A DNA stretch of 64,000 bases. Source: DASPHG01 sp963849605 (GTDB lineage: Bacteria > Actinomycetota > Thermoleophilia > Solirubrobacterales > Thermoleophilaceae). The stretch is from NCBI GenBank assembly GCA_963849605.1, contig CAWKHX010000002.1, positions 434,001-498,000 on the forward strand, written 5' to 3'. The notes beneath the pieces were generated by a model that was given only the letters and a program-made list of their open reading frames with translations, ran no database searches and was not told the origin of the DNA. The position numbers were made by a program, and so were the translations under genes. Positions 55,414 to 63,420 of the stretch are shown here, piece after piece (position 1 is the stretch's first letter; each line of letters opens with the position of its first letter).

Positions 55414-56306
55414 TGGAAGCCGTCCGCGCAGCCGCGGCGACTCCCGCCGGCATCCGCACCGTCGTCTCGGACTACTTCGAGATGACCAAGCCGAAGGTGC
55501 AGTCGCTGCTCCTGTTCACGACGGTCACCACGATGTACGTGGCCGGCGACCCGTCGCTCGGGCTCGTGCTGCTGACCTGCCTCGGCGGCGCCCTGTCCGC
55601 CGGCGGAGCCGGTGCCGTCAACCACTGGTTCGACCGCGATCTCGACGCGATCATGTCGCGCACCGCCGACCGCCCCGTTGCTTCGGGGCGTGTATCTCCG
55701 CGTGCCGCGCTGCTCTTCGGCGTAGGGCTCGGGATCGCGTCGGTCCTACTTCTGTCACTGACAGTCAATCCGCTGGCTGCGGCGCTCTCCGCGTCCGGCT
55801 TCCTCGGCTACGTCTTCGTCTACACGATGTGGCTTAAGCGCTCGACGCCGCAGAACATCGTCATCGGCGGCGCGGCCGGCGCGGTGCCGCCGCTCGTCGC
55901 GTGGGCCGCCGTGACCGGCGGGCTGTCGGGGACCGCCCTCTACCTCTTCGCGATCGTCTTCTTCTGGACGCCGCCGCACTTCTGGGCGCTCTCGCTCCTG
56001 ATGAAGGACGAGTACGCCAAGGCCGGCGTGCCGATGCTGCCCGTCGTGCGCGGCGAGGAGGAGACCCGTCGCCAGATCCTGCTCTACACGATCCTGCTCT
56101 ACGCGGTCACGCAGCTGCCGTTCTGCGCGGGCGCCTTCGGCCTGCCCTACCTGGCCATCTCGATGGTTCTCGGCGCCGTGTTCATCGCGGGCGCGGTGGT
56201 GCTGTGCCGGCGAGCAGACCGTCGCTCGGCCCTGCGCCTCTACCTCTACTCGCTCGCGTACCTCGCCCTGCTGTTTGCCGCGATGGTCGTGGACGCCGGC
56301 CTGTAG
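55413..56306 (+). CDS. ctaB: heme O synthase (protoheme IX farnesyltransferase)
   Basis: 297 aa, UbiA superfamily, about nine membrane helices. The first prenyl-diphosphate motif is in AVNHWFDRDLDAIMSRT (N-x3-D-x2-D), and the second is in LLMKDEYAKAGVPMLPV (the K-D-E-Y-x3-G motif). WLKRSTPQNIVIGGAAGAVP is typical. It adds a farnesyl group to heme B to give heme O, the substrate of ctaA. Followed by a hairpin. Confidence 0.96.
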   Translation: MEAVRAAAATPAGIRTVVSDYFEMTKPKVQSLLLFTTVTTMYVAGDPSLGLVLLTCLGGALSAGGAGAVNHWFDRDLDAIMSRTADRPVASGRVSPRAALLFGVGLGIASVLLLSLTVNPLAAALSASGFLGYVFVYTMWLKRSTPQNIVIGGAAGAVPPLVAWAAVTGGLSGTALYLFAIVFFWTPPHFWALSLLMKDEYAKAGVPMLPVVRGEEETRRQILLYTILLYAVTQLPFCAGAFGLPYLAISMVLGAVFIAGAVVLCRRADRRSALRLYLYSLAYLALLFAAMVVDAGL

Positions 56307-56350
56307 CAACCGCCGCGGTATCTGGTGGTCGCACCACAACCACCGGTTGC
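56306..56350 (+). terminator. hairpin after ctaB, also a gene-end repeat
   Basis: GCAACCG (56306-56312) pairs with CGGTTGC (56344-56350), with an inner GTGGT-CGC-ACCAC stem. Part of it (56317-56343) matches 22 of 27 bases at 57217-57243, next to the start of the neighbouring gene. On the minus strand it reads VVVRPPDTAA, like the N-terminus of a related gene. Confidence 0.45.
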
Positions 56351-56351
56351 C

Positions 56352-57233
56352 TCAGCAGCTGAGTAGGCGCCTCAGCTCGGCAAGCATCGCCGTCGGCTCC
56401 TCGTAGACGTCGCCGTACGTGTATCGGCGGAATTCATCTCCACGAGCGCGCGCCTCCCGCTCGCGGCGGCGGTCCTGCTCCCAGGCATAGCGCGAGTGGT
56501 GGTACCGGAAGCCGTCGAGCTCCACCGTCAGGCGTGCCTGAGGCCAGCGACAGTCGACCCGCCGCGTGCCAGCCGTGCTGTTGGTCACCGGTAGGGGAAG
56601 GCCGGCGCCTCGCACGAGCTCGACGAATCGGCGTTCGAGTCTGCTGACCGTGATCGGCTCGTCGCCCGCGAGGATTCGTCGGAGCTTGCCTGCGCCGCGG
56701 CGATTCGGCCGCCGCGCGAGGACAGCCTCCACCTGGCGCGGTGTTGTCCTGTGCTTGACCTCCGCCTCATGACATGCGCGACCCAGCTGTTCGGTCGGCA
56801 GGACCGCGGCGAGCTCGACCAGCGTTGCCGGCACCGTCGCGATCGGAATCCCCCGGTATGTCGTCGAGTCAATGGCCGATGCCCGCCGCGTGAGCACCCC
56901 CTTGAGCCGTCGCTTGCCGCGGGCGGTCACTTCGGGCGGCGGAGGCGGCCCCGCCACGAGGCCGTATAGATGCGCCGCTGCCCGACCGCTCAATACGGCG
57001 CCGTCACCGCATGCGCGCACCGCAGCGATGTATCGCGCCTCGAGGCTCGGTGCTCGATGCCCGACGCGGAAGACGGCTGGATACTCGCGCAGGAGCGCGC
57101 CGGTGGCGATGCGGTGGCGGATCTCCGCGTCCGTGACACCCGCCTCTCGCAGCTCGGCCCGGGTCACCACACCGTGCGCGCGTGCCGCAATCCGCCCGAT
57201 CACCCGCTCTGCTCTGGTACCTCGTGGTCGCAC
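56352..57233 (-). CDS. AbiEi-antitoxin-like/DUF559-type protein
   Basis: 293 aa from the GTG at 57233. The N-terminal wing resembles AbiEi-type antitoxin HTH domains (IAARAHGVVTRAELREAGVT, then VLSGRAAAHLYGLV). The C-terminal 80 residues look like a DUF559/very-short-patch-repair endonuclease fold: RRVDCRWPQARLTVELDGFR (Asp, Glu of the nuclease core), then RRREREARARGDEFRRYTYG. These proteins are abundant in this class of actinobacteria and a role in defence or DNA transactions is only suspected. No AbiEii toxin is adjacent. A related 27-base sequence flanks both ends. Confidence 0.78.
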   Translation of the reverse strand: MRPRGTRAERVIGRIAARAHGVVTRAELREAGVTDAEIRHRIATGALLREYPAVFRVGHRAPSLEARYIAAVRACGDGAVLSGRAAAHLYGLVAGPPPPPEVTARGKRRLKGVLTRRASAIDSTTYRGIPIATVPATLVELAAVLPTEQLGRACHEAEVKHRTTPRQVEAVLARRPNRRGAGKLRRILAGDEPITVSRLERRFVELVRGAGLPLPVTNSTAGTRRVDCRWPQARLTVELDGFRYHHSRYAWEQDRRREREARARGDEFRRYTYGDVYEEPTAMLAELRRLLSC

Positions 57234-57327
57234 TGCAACAACGAAGTGCCGCGGCAGCCGTTTCGGCCCCCAAGAACCGCGAGGGGCTCGTGCCCGAGGA
57301 GGGCGTGAACGAGCCGGGGACGAAGCC

Positions 57328-59211
57328 CTAGCCGCCCTCGATCATCTGTTCCGTGCGGATGACGTGCATGACCGCGTTGATGAGCGCGAGATGCGTGAAA
57401 GCCTGCGGGAAGTTGCCGAGGTGTCGCCCGGTCTTCGGGTCGAGCTCCTCCGCGTACAGGCCGAGGGCCGACGAGTATGAGAGGAGCTTCTCGCACAGGT
57501 CGCGCGCCTGCTCGTGGTCGCCGATCTCGGACAGCGCCGATACGAGCCAGAAGGAGCAGATCGTGAAGGTCCCCTCCTCCCCGCTCAGCCCGTCGTCGGT
57601 CTCGTCGACGCGGTAGCGCAGGACGAGCCCGTCCTGGGTGAGCTCGTCCTGAACCGCCCGCACGGTCGCGCAGATGCGCTCGTCGTCGGGTGGAAGGAAG
57701 CGCAAAAGCGGCATGAGCAGGACTGAGGCGTCGAGCGCGTCGGTGTCGTAGTGCTGTGTGAAGACACCGTCCTCGCGGGTGCCGTTCTTGCAGATGTCCT
57801 CCTTGATCTCGTCCGCGATCTGGTGCCACTGCGCGGCGAGGTCGCGCTCCTCGCGGATCTCGGCCAGCCGCGCGCCGCGGTCGAGCGCGACCCAGCACAT
57901 GATCTTCGACGAGGTGAAGTGCTTCGGCTCGCCGCGCACCTCCCACAAGCCGCGGTCCGGGTCGCGCCAGTTCGCGATGGCCGCCTCGACCTGGTTCTTG
58001 AGGATCGGCCACACCCGCTCGGGCAGCGAGTCGCGCGACTTCGTGTGCAGGTAGACCGAGTCGAGCATCGCGCCCCAGACGTCGTGCTGGTCCTGGTCGT
58101 AGGCGCCGTTCCCGATCCGGACCGGGCGCGCGCCCTCATAGCCCGACAGGTGGTCGAGGGTCTTCTCGACGAGCTCCGCCTCGCCGTCGATCCCGTACAT
58201 GATCTGGAGCTGGCCCTCCTCCGCCTCGGCCACATCGGCCATGAAGTAGAAGAAGTCGTTCGCCTCCCAGTCGAACCCGAGCGAATAGAGGCCCCAGAGC
58301 ATGAACGTGGAGTCGCGGATCCACGAGAAGCGGTAGTCCCAGTTGCGCTCGCCGCCGGGGGTCTCCGGGAGCGAGGTCGTGGCCGCCGCGAGCATCGCCC
58401 CGGTGGGCGCGTACGACAGCCCCTTGAGGGTCAGAGCGCTCCGCTGCAGGTGTGCTCGCCACGGGTGGTCCGGGAACAGGCCGCGGTCCAGCCAGTGCTG
58501 CCAGTGGTGCGCGGTCCAGACGAGCCGCTGGTAGGCCTCGTCGTAGGTCTGCGGCGCGGGGTGCTCGGACCACCCGAGGGCGCAGAAGAGGGTCTGGCCC
58601 TCCTTGATCAGCGTCCGCGCCGTCGCGCGCGGCCCCTCGAATCCCAGGTTCATGTCAGTCGTCAGCGTCAGCTCGACGTCGTGCCCGCTGCCGGGCGCGC
58701 GGCATATGCCTTCGTGGTAACCGGCGCCCGTGTATTCCCAGTCGCCGCGAACGCGGCCGTAGTCGAAGACCGGCTCGCAGTCCAGGTTGACCTGCACCTC
58801 GCCGTTGACGCAGCGGATCAGCCGCAGCAGGACGTGGTCGGCGTCGTAGTCGGTGGGCGAGCGCCGGTGCGTGTGCGAGCGCTCCGTCTCGTGGTGCCAC
58901 GGCCCGATCAGCAGGACGTCGCGGACGATGATCCAGCCGCCGGAGGTGCCCCAGCTCGTCTCGAGCACCATCGTGCCCGGCAAGTAGCGCCGAGCGGCGG
59001 GCACGGAGACATCGGCGGGACCGAGGCGGAAGTAACCGGCGTCGCGGTCCAGAATCGCGCCGAAGACCGACGGCGAGTCCATCCGCGGCAGACACAGCCA
59101 TTCGATGCCGCCGCCGGGCGCCACCAGCGCGCAGGCTTCGCAGTCGGACAGGAACGCGTAGTCCGCGATGGGCGGGAACGGGCTGCGCTTCCAGAACGGG
59201 GCGTCGCCCAT
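57328..59211 (-). CDS. glycoside hydrolase family 15 (glucoamylase/trehalase-like)
   Basis: 627 aa. The N-terminal beta domain starts PFPPIADYAFLSDCEACAL. The (alpha/alpha)6 catalytic part includes RNWDYRFSWIRDSTFMLWGL, NGAYDQDQHDVWGAMLD, GLWEVRGEPKHFTSSKIMCW (likely catalytic Glu) and CSFWLVSALSEIGDHEQA, ending LGNFPQAFTHLALINA. The family contains glucoamylases, trehalases and dextranases; actinobacterial members of this shape often are trehalases. It has no signal peptide, so intracellular. It adjoins the pentose phosphate operon at the downstream end, two bases from the 6-phosphogluconolactonase stop. Confidence 0.9.
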   Translation of the reverse strand: MGDAPFWKRSPFPPIADYAFLSDCEACALVAPGGGIEWLCLPRMDSPSVFGAILDRDAGYFRLGPADVSVPAARRYLPGTMVLETSWGTSGGWIIVRDVLLIGPWHHETERSHTHRRSPTDYDADHVLLRLIRCVNGEVQVNLDCEPVFDYGRVRGDWEYTGAGYHEGICRAPGSGHDVELTLTTDMNLGFEGPRATARTLIKEGQTLFCALGWSEHPAPQTYDEAYQRLVWTAHHWQHWLDRGLFPDHPWRAHLQRSALTLKGLSYAPTGAMLAAATTSLPETPGGERNWDYRFSWIRDSTFMLWGLYSLGFDWEANDFFYFMADVAEAEEGQLQIMYGIDGEAELVEKTLDHLSGYEGARPVRIGNGAYDQDQHDVWGAMLDSVYLHTKSRDSLPERVWPILKNQVEAAIANWRDPDRGLWEVRGEPKHFTSSKIMCWVALDRGARLAEIREERDLAAQWHQIADEIKEDICKNGTREDGVFTQHYDTDALDASVLLMPLLRFLPPDDERICATVRAVQDELTQDGLVLRYRVDETDDGLSGEEGTFTICSFWLVSALSEIGDHEQARDLCEKLLSYSSALGLYAEELDPKTGRHLGNFPQAFTHLALINAVMHVIRTEQMIEGG

Positions 59212-59213
59212 CG

Positions 59214-59912
59214 TCAGAGGCGCGCCGCCGCGCCGGGGTCGAGCAGCAGCGTGAGGTTGCCCGCGTGCGGGCGTACGAGGCTCGCCGGCGCGTGCGGGCC
59301 GGGCGCGTCGCCGAACGCGCGCGCCACGGCGTCCGCCTTGTCCTCGCCCGCGATCAGGAACACGACCTCGTGGCCGGCGTTGATCGCCTCGAGCGTGAGC
59401 GTGATCCGCGGTACGAGCGGGGCCATCCCCGGTGTTTCGACGCCGACGGCACAGCGCCCTTCGACGCCGAGCGCCGGATCGTTGGGGAAGAGCGAAGCGG
59501 TGTGCATGTCCGGCCCGAGCCCGAGCAGGATCAAGTCGAGCCGCGGCTCCGCGCCGCCGAACTCGTCGCGCAGCGCCTCGTCGTACGCGTCGGCGCCCTC
59601 GAGCGGCCCGCGCTCGCCCTCCATCCGGCGCACCTCCGGCGCGGCGGCACCGGTGCCCAGGCGGCTCAGCAGCGCACGGCGCGCCATCCCGTAGTTCGAG
59701 TGCTCGTCGTCGGGCGCGACGCAGCGCTCGTCGCCGAACCAGAGCGTCGCGTGCGACCAGTCGGCCTCGAGCTCGGCGGCCTGCTCGTATGCGCGCCGCG
59801 GCGTCGACCCGCCCGCCAGCGCGAGATGGCCGCCGGCGTCCGCGGCGGCGGCGAGCCTCTCCGCGGCCTCGGCCGCGGGGTCGTCGAGGACCAGCACCTC
59901 CCGGTCGTTCAT
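59214..59912 (-). CDS. pgl: 6-phosphogluconolactonase
   Basis: 232 aa from the ATG at 59912, overlapping the opcA stop by four bases. LALAGGSTPRRAYEQAAEL, WFGDERCVAPDDEHSNYGMA and DLILLGLGPDMHTASLFP are the family signatures. It opens 6-phosphoglucono-lactone in the oxidative pentose phosphate pathway, the step between Zwf and Gnd, both encoded upstream in the same operon. Confidence 0.95.
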   Translation of the reverse strand: MNDREVLVLDDPAAEAAERLAAAADAGGHLALAGGSTPRRAYEQAAELEADWSHATLWFGDERCVAPDDEHSNYGMARRALLSRLGTGAAAPEVRRMEGERGPLEGADAYDEALRDEFGGAEPRLDLILLGLGPDMHTASLFPNDPALGVEGRCAVGVETPGMAPLVPRITLTLEAINAGHEVVFLIAGEDKADAVARAFGDAPGPHAPASLVRPHAGNLTLLLDPGAAARL

Positions 59913-60961
59913 TGCACCATCGCGCCGGCCGCGGCGAGCGCGGGCCGGTAGGTCGGGTCGCGGAGCAGCGCCTGCCGGATTCCCTCGCCGAGGATCCCGG
60001 CCTCGCCGCGCGACGCGCCGAGCACGGTCCACTCGGACAGGCGGCCGTCGCTCGCCACCCGCGTCGCGGACAGGCCGCCCGGGCCGCGGTCGAGCGAGAG
60101 CTTCATCCCCGACGCCGTCTCGACCGAGAGGCCGGCGAGGCCCGGCGCGGCCTGCCGCGGCTCCGGCTCGAGCGAGAGTGCGATCTCCTGGCGGCGGCTG
60201 CTGGCCCGGCCGTGGAGCGAGCCGTTCTGCTGGACGAACGAGCCGGGCTGCCAGCCAAGCCGGGAGCACAGCCAGCCGAACAGGAGCAGGCCCGCGATCG
60301 CGGACTCCGGGTGGTGCCTCACCGTGATCTTCGCGAGCTTGCCGAGCTCTCCCCGCCACAGCGGCGGATCGAACGTGGCCGCGACCCGCTCGCGCCACGG
60401 CGTGGAGCGCAGCCACGCGAGGTCGACGACGTATGCCTCCTCGGACAGACGGTTCGCGCGCGCGACGGCGTCGGTCAGCGTCGGCTCCTCGATCGAGTCG
60501 ATCAGGACCACCTGCACAAGCGGCAGGACGGCGTCCACGGCCTCGGGATGCCGGTGGGGCGACCACACGACCGACGGCAGGTCGGTCACCACCAGCGCGT
60601 CCACCAGAGCGTCGAGGCGCGGGACGTGCTCGGGGCCGCAGTCCACCATCACGGTCTCTGCCCCGATCGCGACCTCGCCCGCCTTCTTTGCGTCGGGGCC
60701 GGACAGGACGGCGACCGCATCCAGGGTCGTCCTCCCGGGGTCGATCGAGCAGATGATCGTGCGCGACGGGTGGTAGCGGCCGACACGCTCGAGCCGGTTC
60801 TCGATCTCGCCGCGCCACTCGCGGTCCACCACCGCGATCAGGTTGAGGACGCGCGCCGGGACGAAGGCGTCCTCGGCGTAGCATCGCTGAAGCAGGTCGC
60901 GCAGGGCCGCCTCGATGCGCCCCGGGCTCGTGTCCTGCTCAGACCAGACGAACTCCGCCAT
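59909..60961 (-). CDS. opcA: glucose-6-phosphate dehydrogenase assembly protein OpcA
   Basis: 350 aa. NLIAVVDREWRGEIENRLER, VVTDLPSVVWSPHRHPEAVD and the WLRSTPWRERVAATFDPP segment match OpcA of actinobacteria and cyanobacteria. In those groups it is needed for full Zwf activity. It lies between zwf (three bases away) and pgl (overlapping), the classic order. Its presence supports the actinobacterial assignment. Confidence 0.94.
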   Translation of the reverse strand: MAEFVWSEQDTSPGRIEAALRDLLQRCYAEDAFVPARVLNLIAVVDREWRGEIENRLERVGRYHPSRTIICSIDPGRTTLDAVAVLSGPDAKKAGEVAIGAETVMVDCGPEHVPRLDALVDALVVTDLPSVVWSPHRHPEAVDAVLPLVQVVLIDSIEEPTLTDAVARANRLSEEAYVVDLAWLRSTPWRERVAATFDPPLWRGELGKLAKITVRHHPESAIAGLLLFGWLCSRLGWQPGSFVQQNGSLHGRASSRRQEIALSLEPEPRQAAPGLAGLSVETASGMKLSLDRGPGGLSATRVASDGRLSEWTVLGASRGEAGILGEGIRQALLRDPTYRPALAAAGAMVQ

Positions 60962-60964
60962 CAG

Positions 60965-62491
60965 TCAGATCGCGCGCCAGCGATGCCCCTCCGCCGTCAG
61001 CGCATCGGCCTCCTCGGGCCCGTCGGTGCCGGCCTCGTACTGCGCCACCGGGCCGTCGCTCTGGCTCCAGCCCTGAAGGATCGGGTCGATGATCCGCCAC
61101 TGGGCCTCGACCTCGTCGTCGCGCGTGAACAGCGTGGCGTCGCCGCGCATCGCGTCCATGATCAGCCGCTCATAGGCCTCCGGCGACTGCGACAGGAACG
61201 ACGTGCCGTATAGGAACTCCATGTTCACCGGCCGCAGCTTCATGCGCGTGCCGGGAATCTTCGCGACGAGCGACAGCGACACGCCCTCGTTCGGCTGCAT
61301 CGTGAGGACGAGCTGGTTGGGCTGCACGCCGAGCGACCCCGCCTGCGAGAACGCGAGGTGCGGGACGGGCTTGAGCGTGACCGCGATCTCGGTGACCTTG
61401 CGCGCCAGCCGCTTGCCCGTCCGCAGGTAGATCGGCACCCCGGCCCAGCGCCAGTTGTCCACCTCGAGCCTGAGGGCGACGTACGTCTCCGTGCGCGAGC
61501 CCTCGGGCACCCCATCCTCCTCGACGTAGGCGCGCGAGTCCTCACCGCCGGCCATGCCGGCCGAGTACTGGCCGCGCACCGTGATCTCGTCCACGCGCTG
61601 CGGGTCGGGCGCGTCGATCGCGTGCAGCACCTTCACCTTCTCGTCGCGCACCTCGTCCGCGGAGAAGTTGACCGGCGGCTCCATGCAGAGCAGCGCGAGC
61701 AGCTGGAGCATGTGGTTCTGCACGAGGTCCCTCAGCGCCCCGGAGCTGTCGTAGTAGCCGGCGCGCGTGCCGACTCCGATGTCCTCCGCGGCGGTGATCT
61801 GCACGTAGTCGATGTAGTTGCGGTTCCAGAGCGGCTCGAACATGCCGTTGGCGAACCGGAACGCCAGCATGTTCTGGACGGTCTCCTTGCCCAGGTAGTG
61901 GTCGATCCGGTAGACCTGCGACTCGTCGAGGACCTCGAGCACGTCGTGGTTGAGCTGCCGGGCCTCCTCGAGGTTCGTCCCGAACGGCTTCTCGATCACC
62001 ACGCGCACCTCGGCGTCCTCGCGGCGGTCGAGTCCGTGCTCGCCGAGCTGCCCCACGATCACCGGGAAGAACGCCGGCGCCGTCGAGAGGTAGAAGACGC
62101 GGTTGAACGTGATTCCGGCCTCGTCGTCGTACTCGACCGCGCACGTCTCGAGCCGCTCGTACACCGACGGGTCGTCGAAGGTGCCGCCCACGTAGCGGAT
62201 CCGCGCGAGCAGCGAGTCGAGCACCTTCGGGTCCGCCTCACGGCGGGAGAACTTCGTGATCGAGTCGCGCGCCAGTTCGCGGTAGTCGTCGTCCGGCATC
62301 TCGGAGCGCGAGACGCCGATCAGGTTGAACCGCTCGGGAAGTGCGCCCTCGTGCGCGAGGTTGTAGATGGCCGGCAGCAGCTTGCGCTTGGCGAGGTCGC
62401 CGGTGCCGCCGAAGATGACGAGCGTCGTCGGGTGGACCGGCAGCCGCTCGAGACCTTCGACCAGGGGGTTCTCGGCGACCATGGTCGCCAT
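60965..62491 (-). CDS. zwf: glucose-6-phosphate 1-dehydrogenase
   Basis: 508 aa. NADP loop LVIFGGTGDLAKRKLLPAIY, active-site motif YRIDHYLGKETVQNML (with the catalytic His and Lys) and the long C-terminal domain (IPIYLRTGKRLARKVTEI). It makes 6-phosphogluconolactone and NADPH. The ATG at 62491 shares its base with the gnd stop; MVAENP three codons in is an alternative start. Confidence 0.97.
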   Translation of the reverse strand: MATMVAENPLVEGLERLPVHPTTLVIFGGTGDLAKRKLLPAIYNLAHEGALPERFNLIGVSRSEMPDDDYRELARDSITKFSRREADPKVLDSLLARIRYVGGTFDDPSVYERLETCAVEYDDEAGITFNRVFYLSTAPAFFPVIVGQLGEHGLDRREDAEVRVVIEKPFGTNLEEARQLNHDVLEVLDESQVYRIDHYLGKETVQNMLAFRFANGMFEPLWNRNYIDYVQITAAEDIGVGTRAGYYDSSGALRDLVQNHMLQLLALLCMEPPVNFSADEVRDEKVKVLHAIDAPDPQRVDEITVRGQYSAGMAGGEDSRAYVEEDGVPEGSRTETYVALRLEVDNWRWAGVPIYLRTGKRLARKVTEIAVTLKPVPHLAFSQAGSLGVQPNQLVLTMQPNEGVSLSLVAKIPGTRMKLRPVNMEFLYGTSFLSQSPEAYERLIMDAMRGDATLFTRDDEVEAQWRIIDPILQGWSQSDGPVAQYEAGTDGPEEADALTAEGHRWRAI

Positions 62492-63420
62492 CAGGACTTC
62501 GCCTTCTCCTTGACCGCGTGTCCGCCGAACTGCGCCCGGAGCGCAGCGTTGAGGCGGGCGGCGAACGCGCCCTGCCCACGGCTCGAGAAGCGCTCGTACA
62601 GGGACGTCGTCAGCACGGGCGTCGGGATGCGCTTGTCGATCGCGTCCTCGACCGTCCAGCGGCCCTCGCCCGAGTCCTCGACGTAGGGCTCGAGGCCAGC
62701 AAGGTCATTGCCCTCTTGCTCGAACGCGCGCGCGGCGAGCTCGCACAGCCACGAGCGCACGACCGAGCCCTGCATCCATAGGTGCGCGATCTTCGCGTTG
62801 TCGAGCTCGTACTCGGACGCGTCAAACAGCGCGAAGCCCTCGGCGTACGCCTGCATCATCCCGTACTCGACGCCGTTGTGGACCATCTTCACGTAGTGGC
62901 CTGCGCCGGTCGGGCCGAAGTGACCCCAGCCCGGGCCGTGCTCGTCATCCGACGGCGGGGCGAGCACGTCGAGGATCGGCGCCAGGCGCGCGACGGCCTC
63001 GTCGGGCCCGCCGACCATCATGCAGTAGCCGACCTGAAGGCCCCAGACGCCGCCGCTCGTACCGACGTCCACGTAATGGATGCCCTTCGGCTCGAGCGCT
63101 GCGGCCCGCTCCTTGTCGTCGGACCAGCGGCTGTTGCCGCCGTCGATGACCGTGTCGCCGGCGTCGAGCAGCTCGCCGAGCTTGTTAACCGTGTCGGTCG
63201 TCGGCTCACCCGCCGGCACCATGATCCAGACCGAGCGCGGCTTTTCGAGCTTCTCCACGAGCTCCTCGAGCGACGACGCTCCGGCGGCGCCGTGCGACTC
63301 GGCCTCGCGCACGGCGTCTTCGGAGAAGTCGAACGCCACGCATTCGTGGTCGGAGTCCCGGTGGATCCTGTGGACCATGTTGCCGCCCATGCGGCCGAGG
63401 CCTACGAAGCCGAGTTGCAT
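62491..63420 (-). CDS. gnd: 6-phosphogluconate dehydrogenase, decarboxylating (short form)
   Basis: 309 aa, the short type rather than the 470-aa type. NADP/NAD loop LGFVGLGRMGGNMVHRIHRD, VIDGGNSRWSDDKERAAAL, GTSGGVWGLQVGYCMMVG and the catalytic Lys in YVKMVHNGVEYGMMQA. It decarboxylates 6-phosphogluconate to ribulose 5-phosphate. Short enzymes in some bacteria use NAD; the residue after the second beta strand is Asp (AFDFSEDA), which favours NAD over NADP, an inference. It overlaps pgi and zwf by one base each. Confidence 0.94.
   Translation of the reverse strand: MQLGFVGLGRMGGNMVHRIHRDSDHECVAFDFSEDAVREAESHGAAGASSLEELVEKLEKPRSVWIMVPAGEPTTDTVNKLGELLDAGDTVIDGGNSRWSDDKERAAALEPKGIHYVDVGTSGGVWGLQVGYCMMVGGPDEAVARLAPILDVLAPPSDDEHGPGWGHFGPTGAGHYVKMVHNGVEYGMMQAYAEGFALFDASEYELDNAKIAHLWMQGSVVRSWLCELAARAFEQEGNDLAGLEPYVEDSGEGRWTVEDAIDKRIPTPVLTTSLYERFSSRGQGAFAARLNAALRAQFGGHAVKEKAKS

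Noticed and set aside
56352..57233. Complete AbiE toxin-antitoxin system
   Set aside because: No AbiEii nucleotidyltransferase gene is adjacent, and the C-terminus looks DUF559-like.
57751..59694. 647-codon plus-strand frame
   Set aside because: Antisense shadow across the GH15 and pgl genes; no motif.
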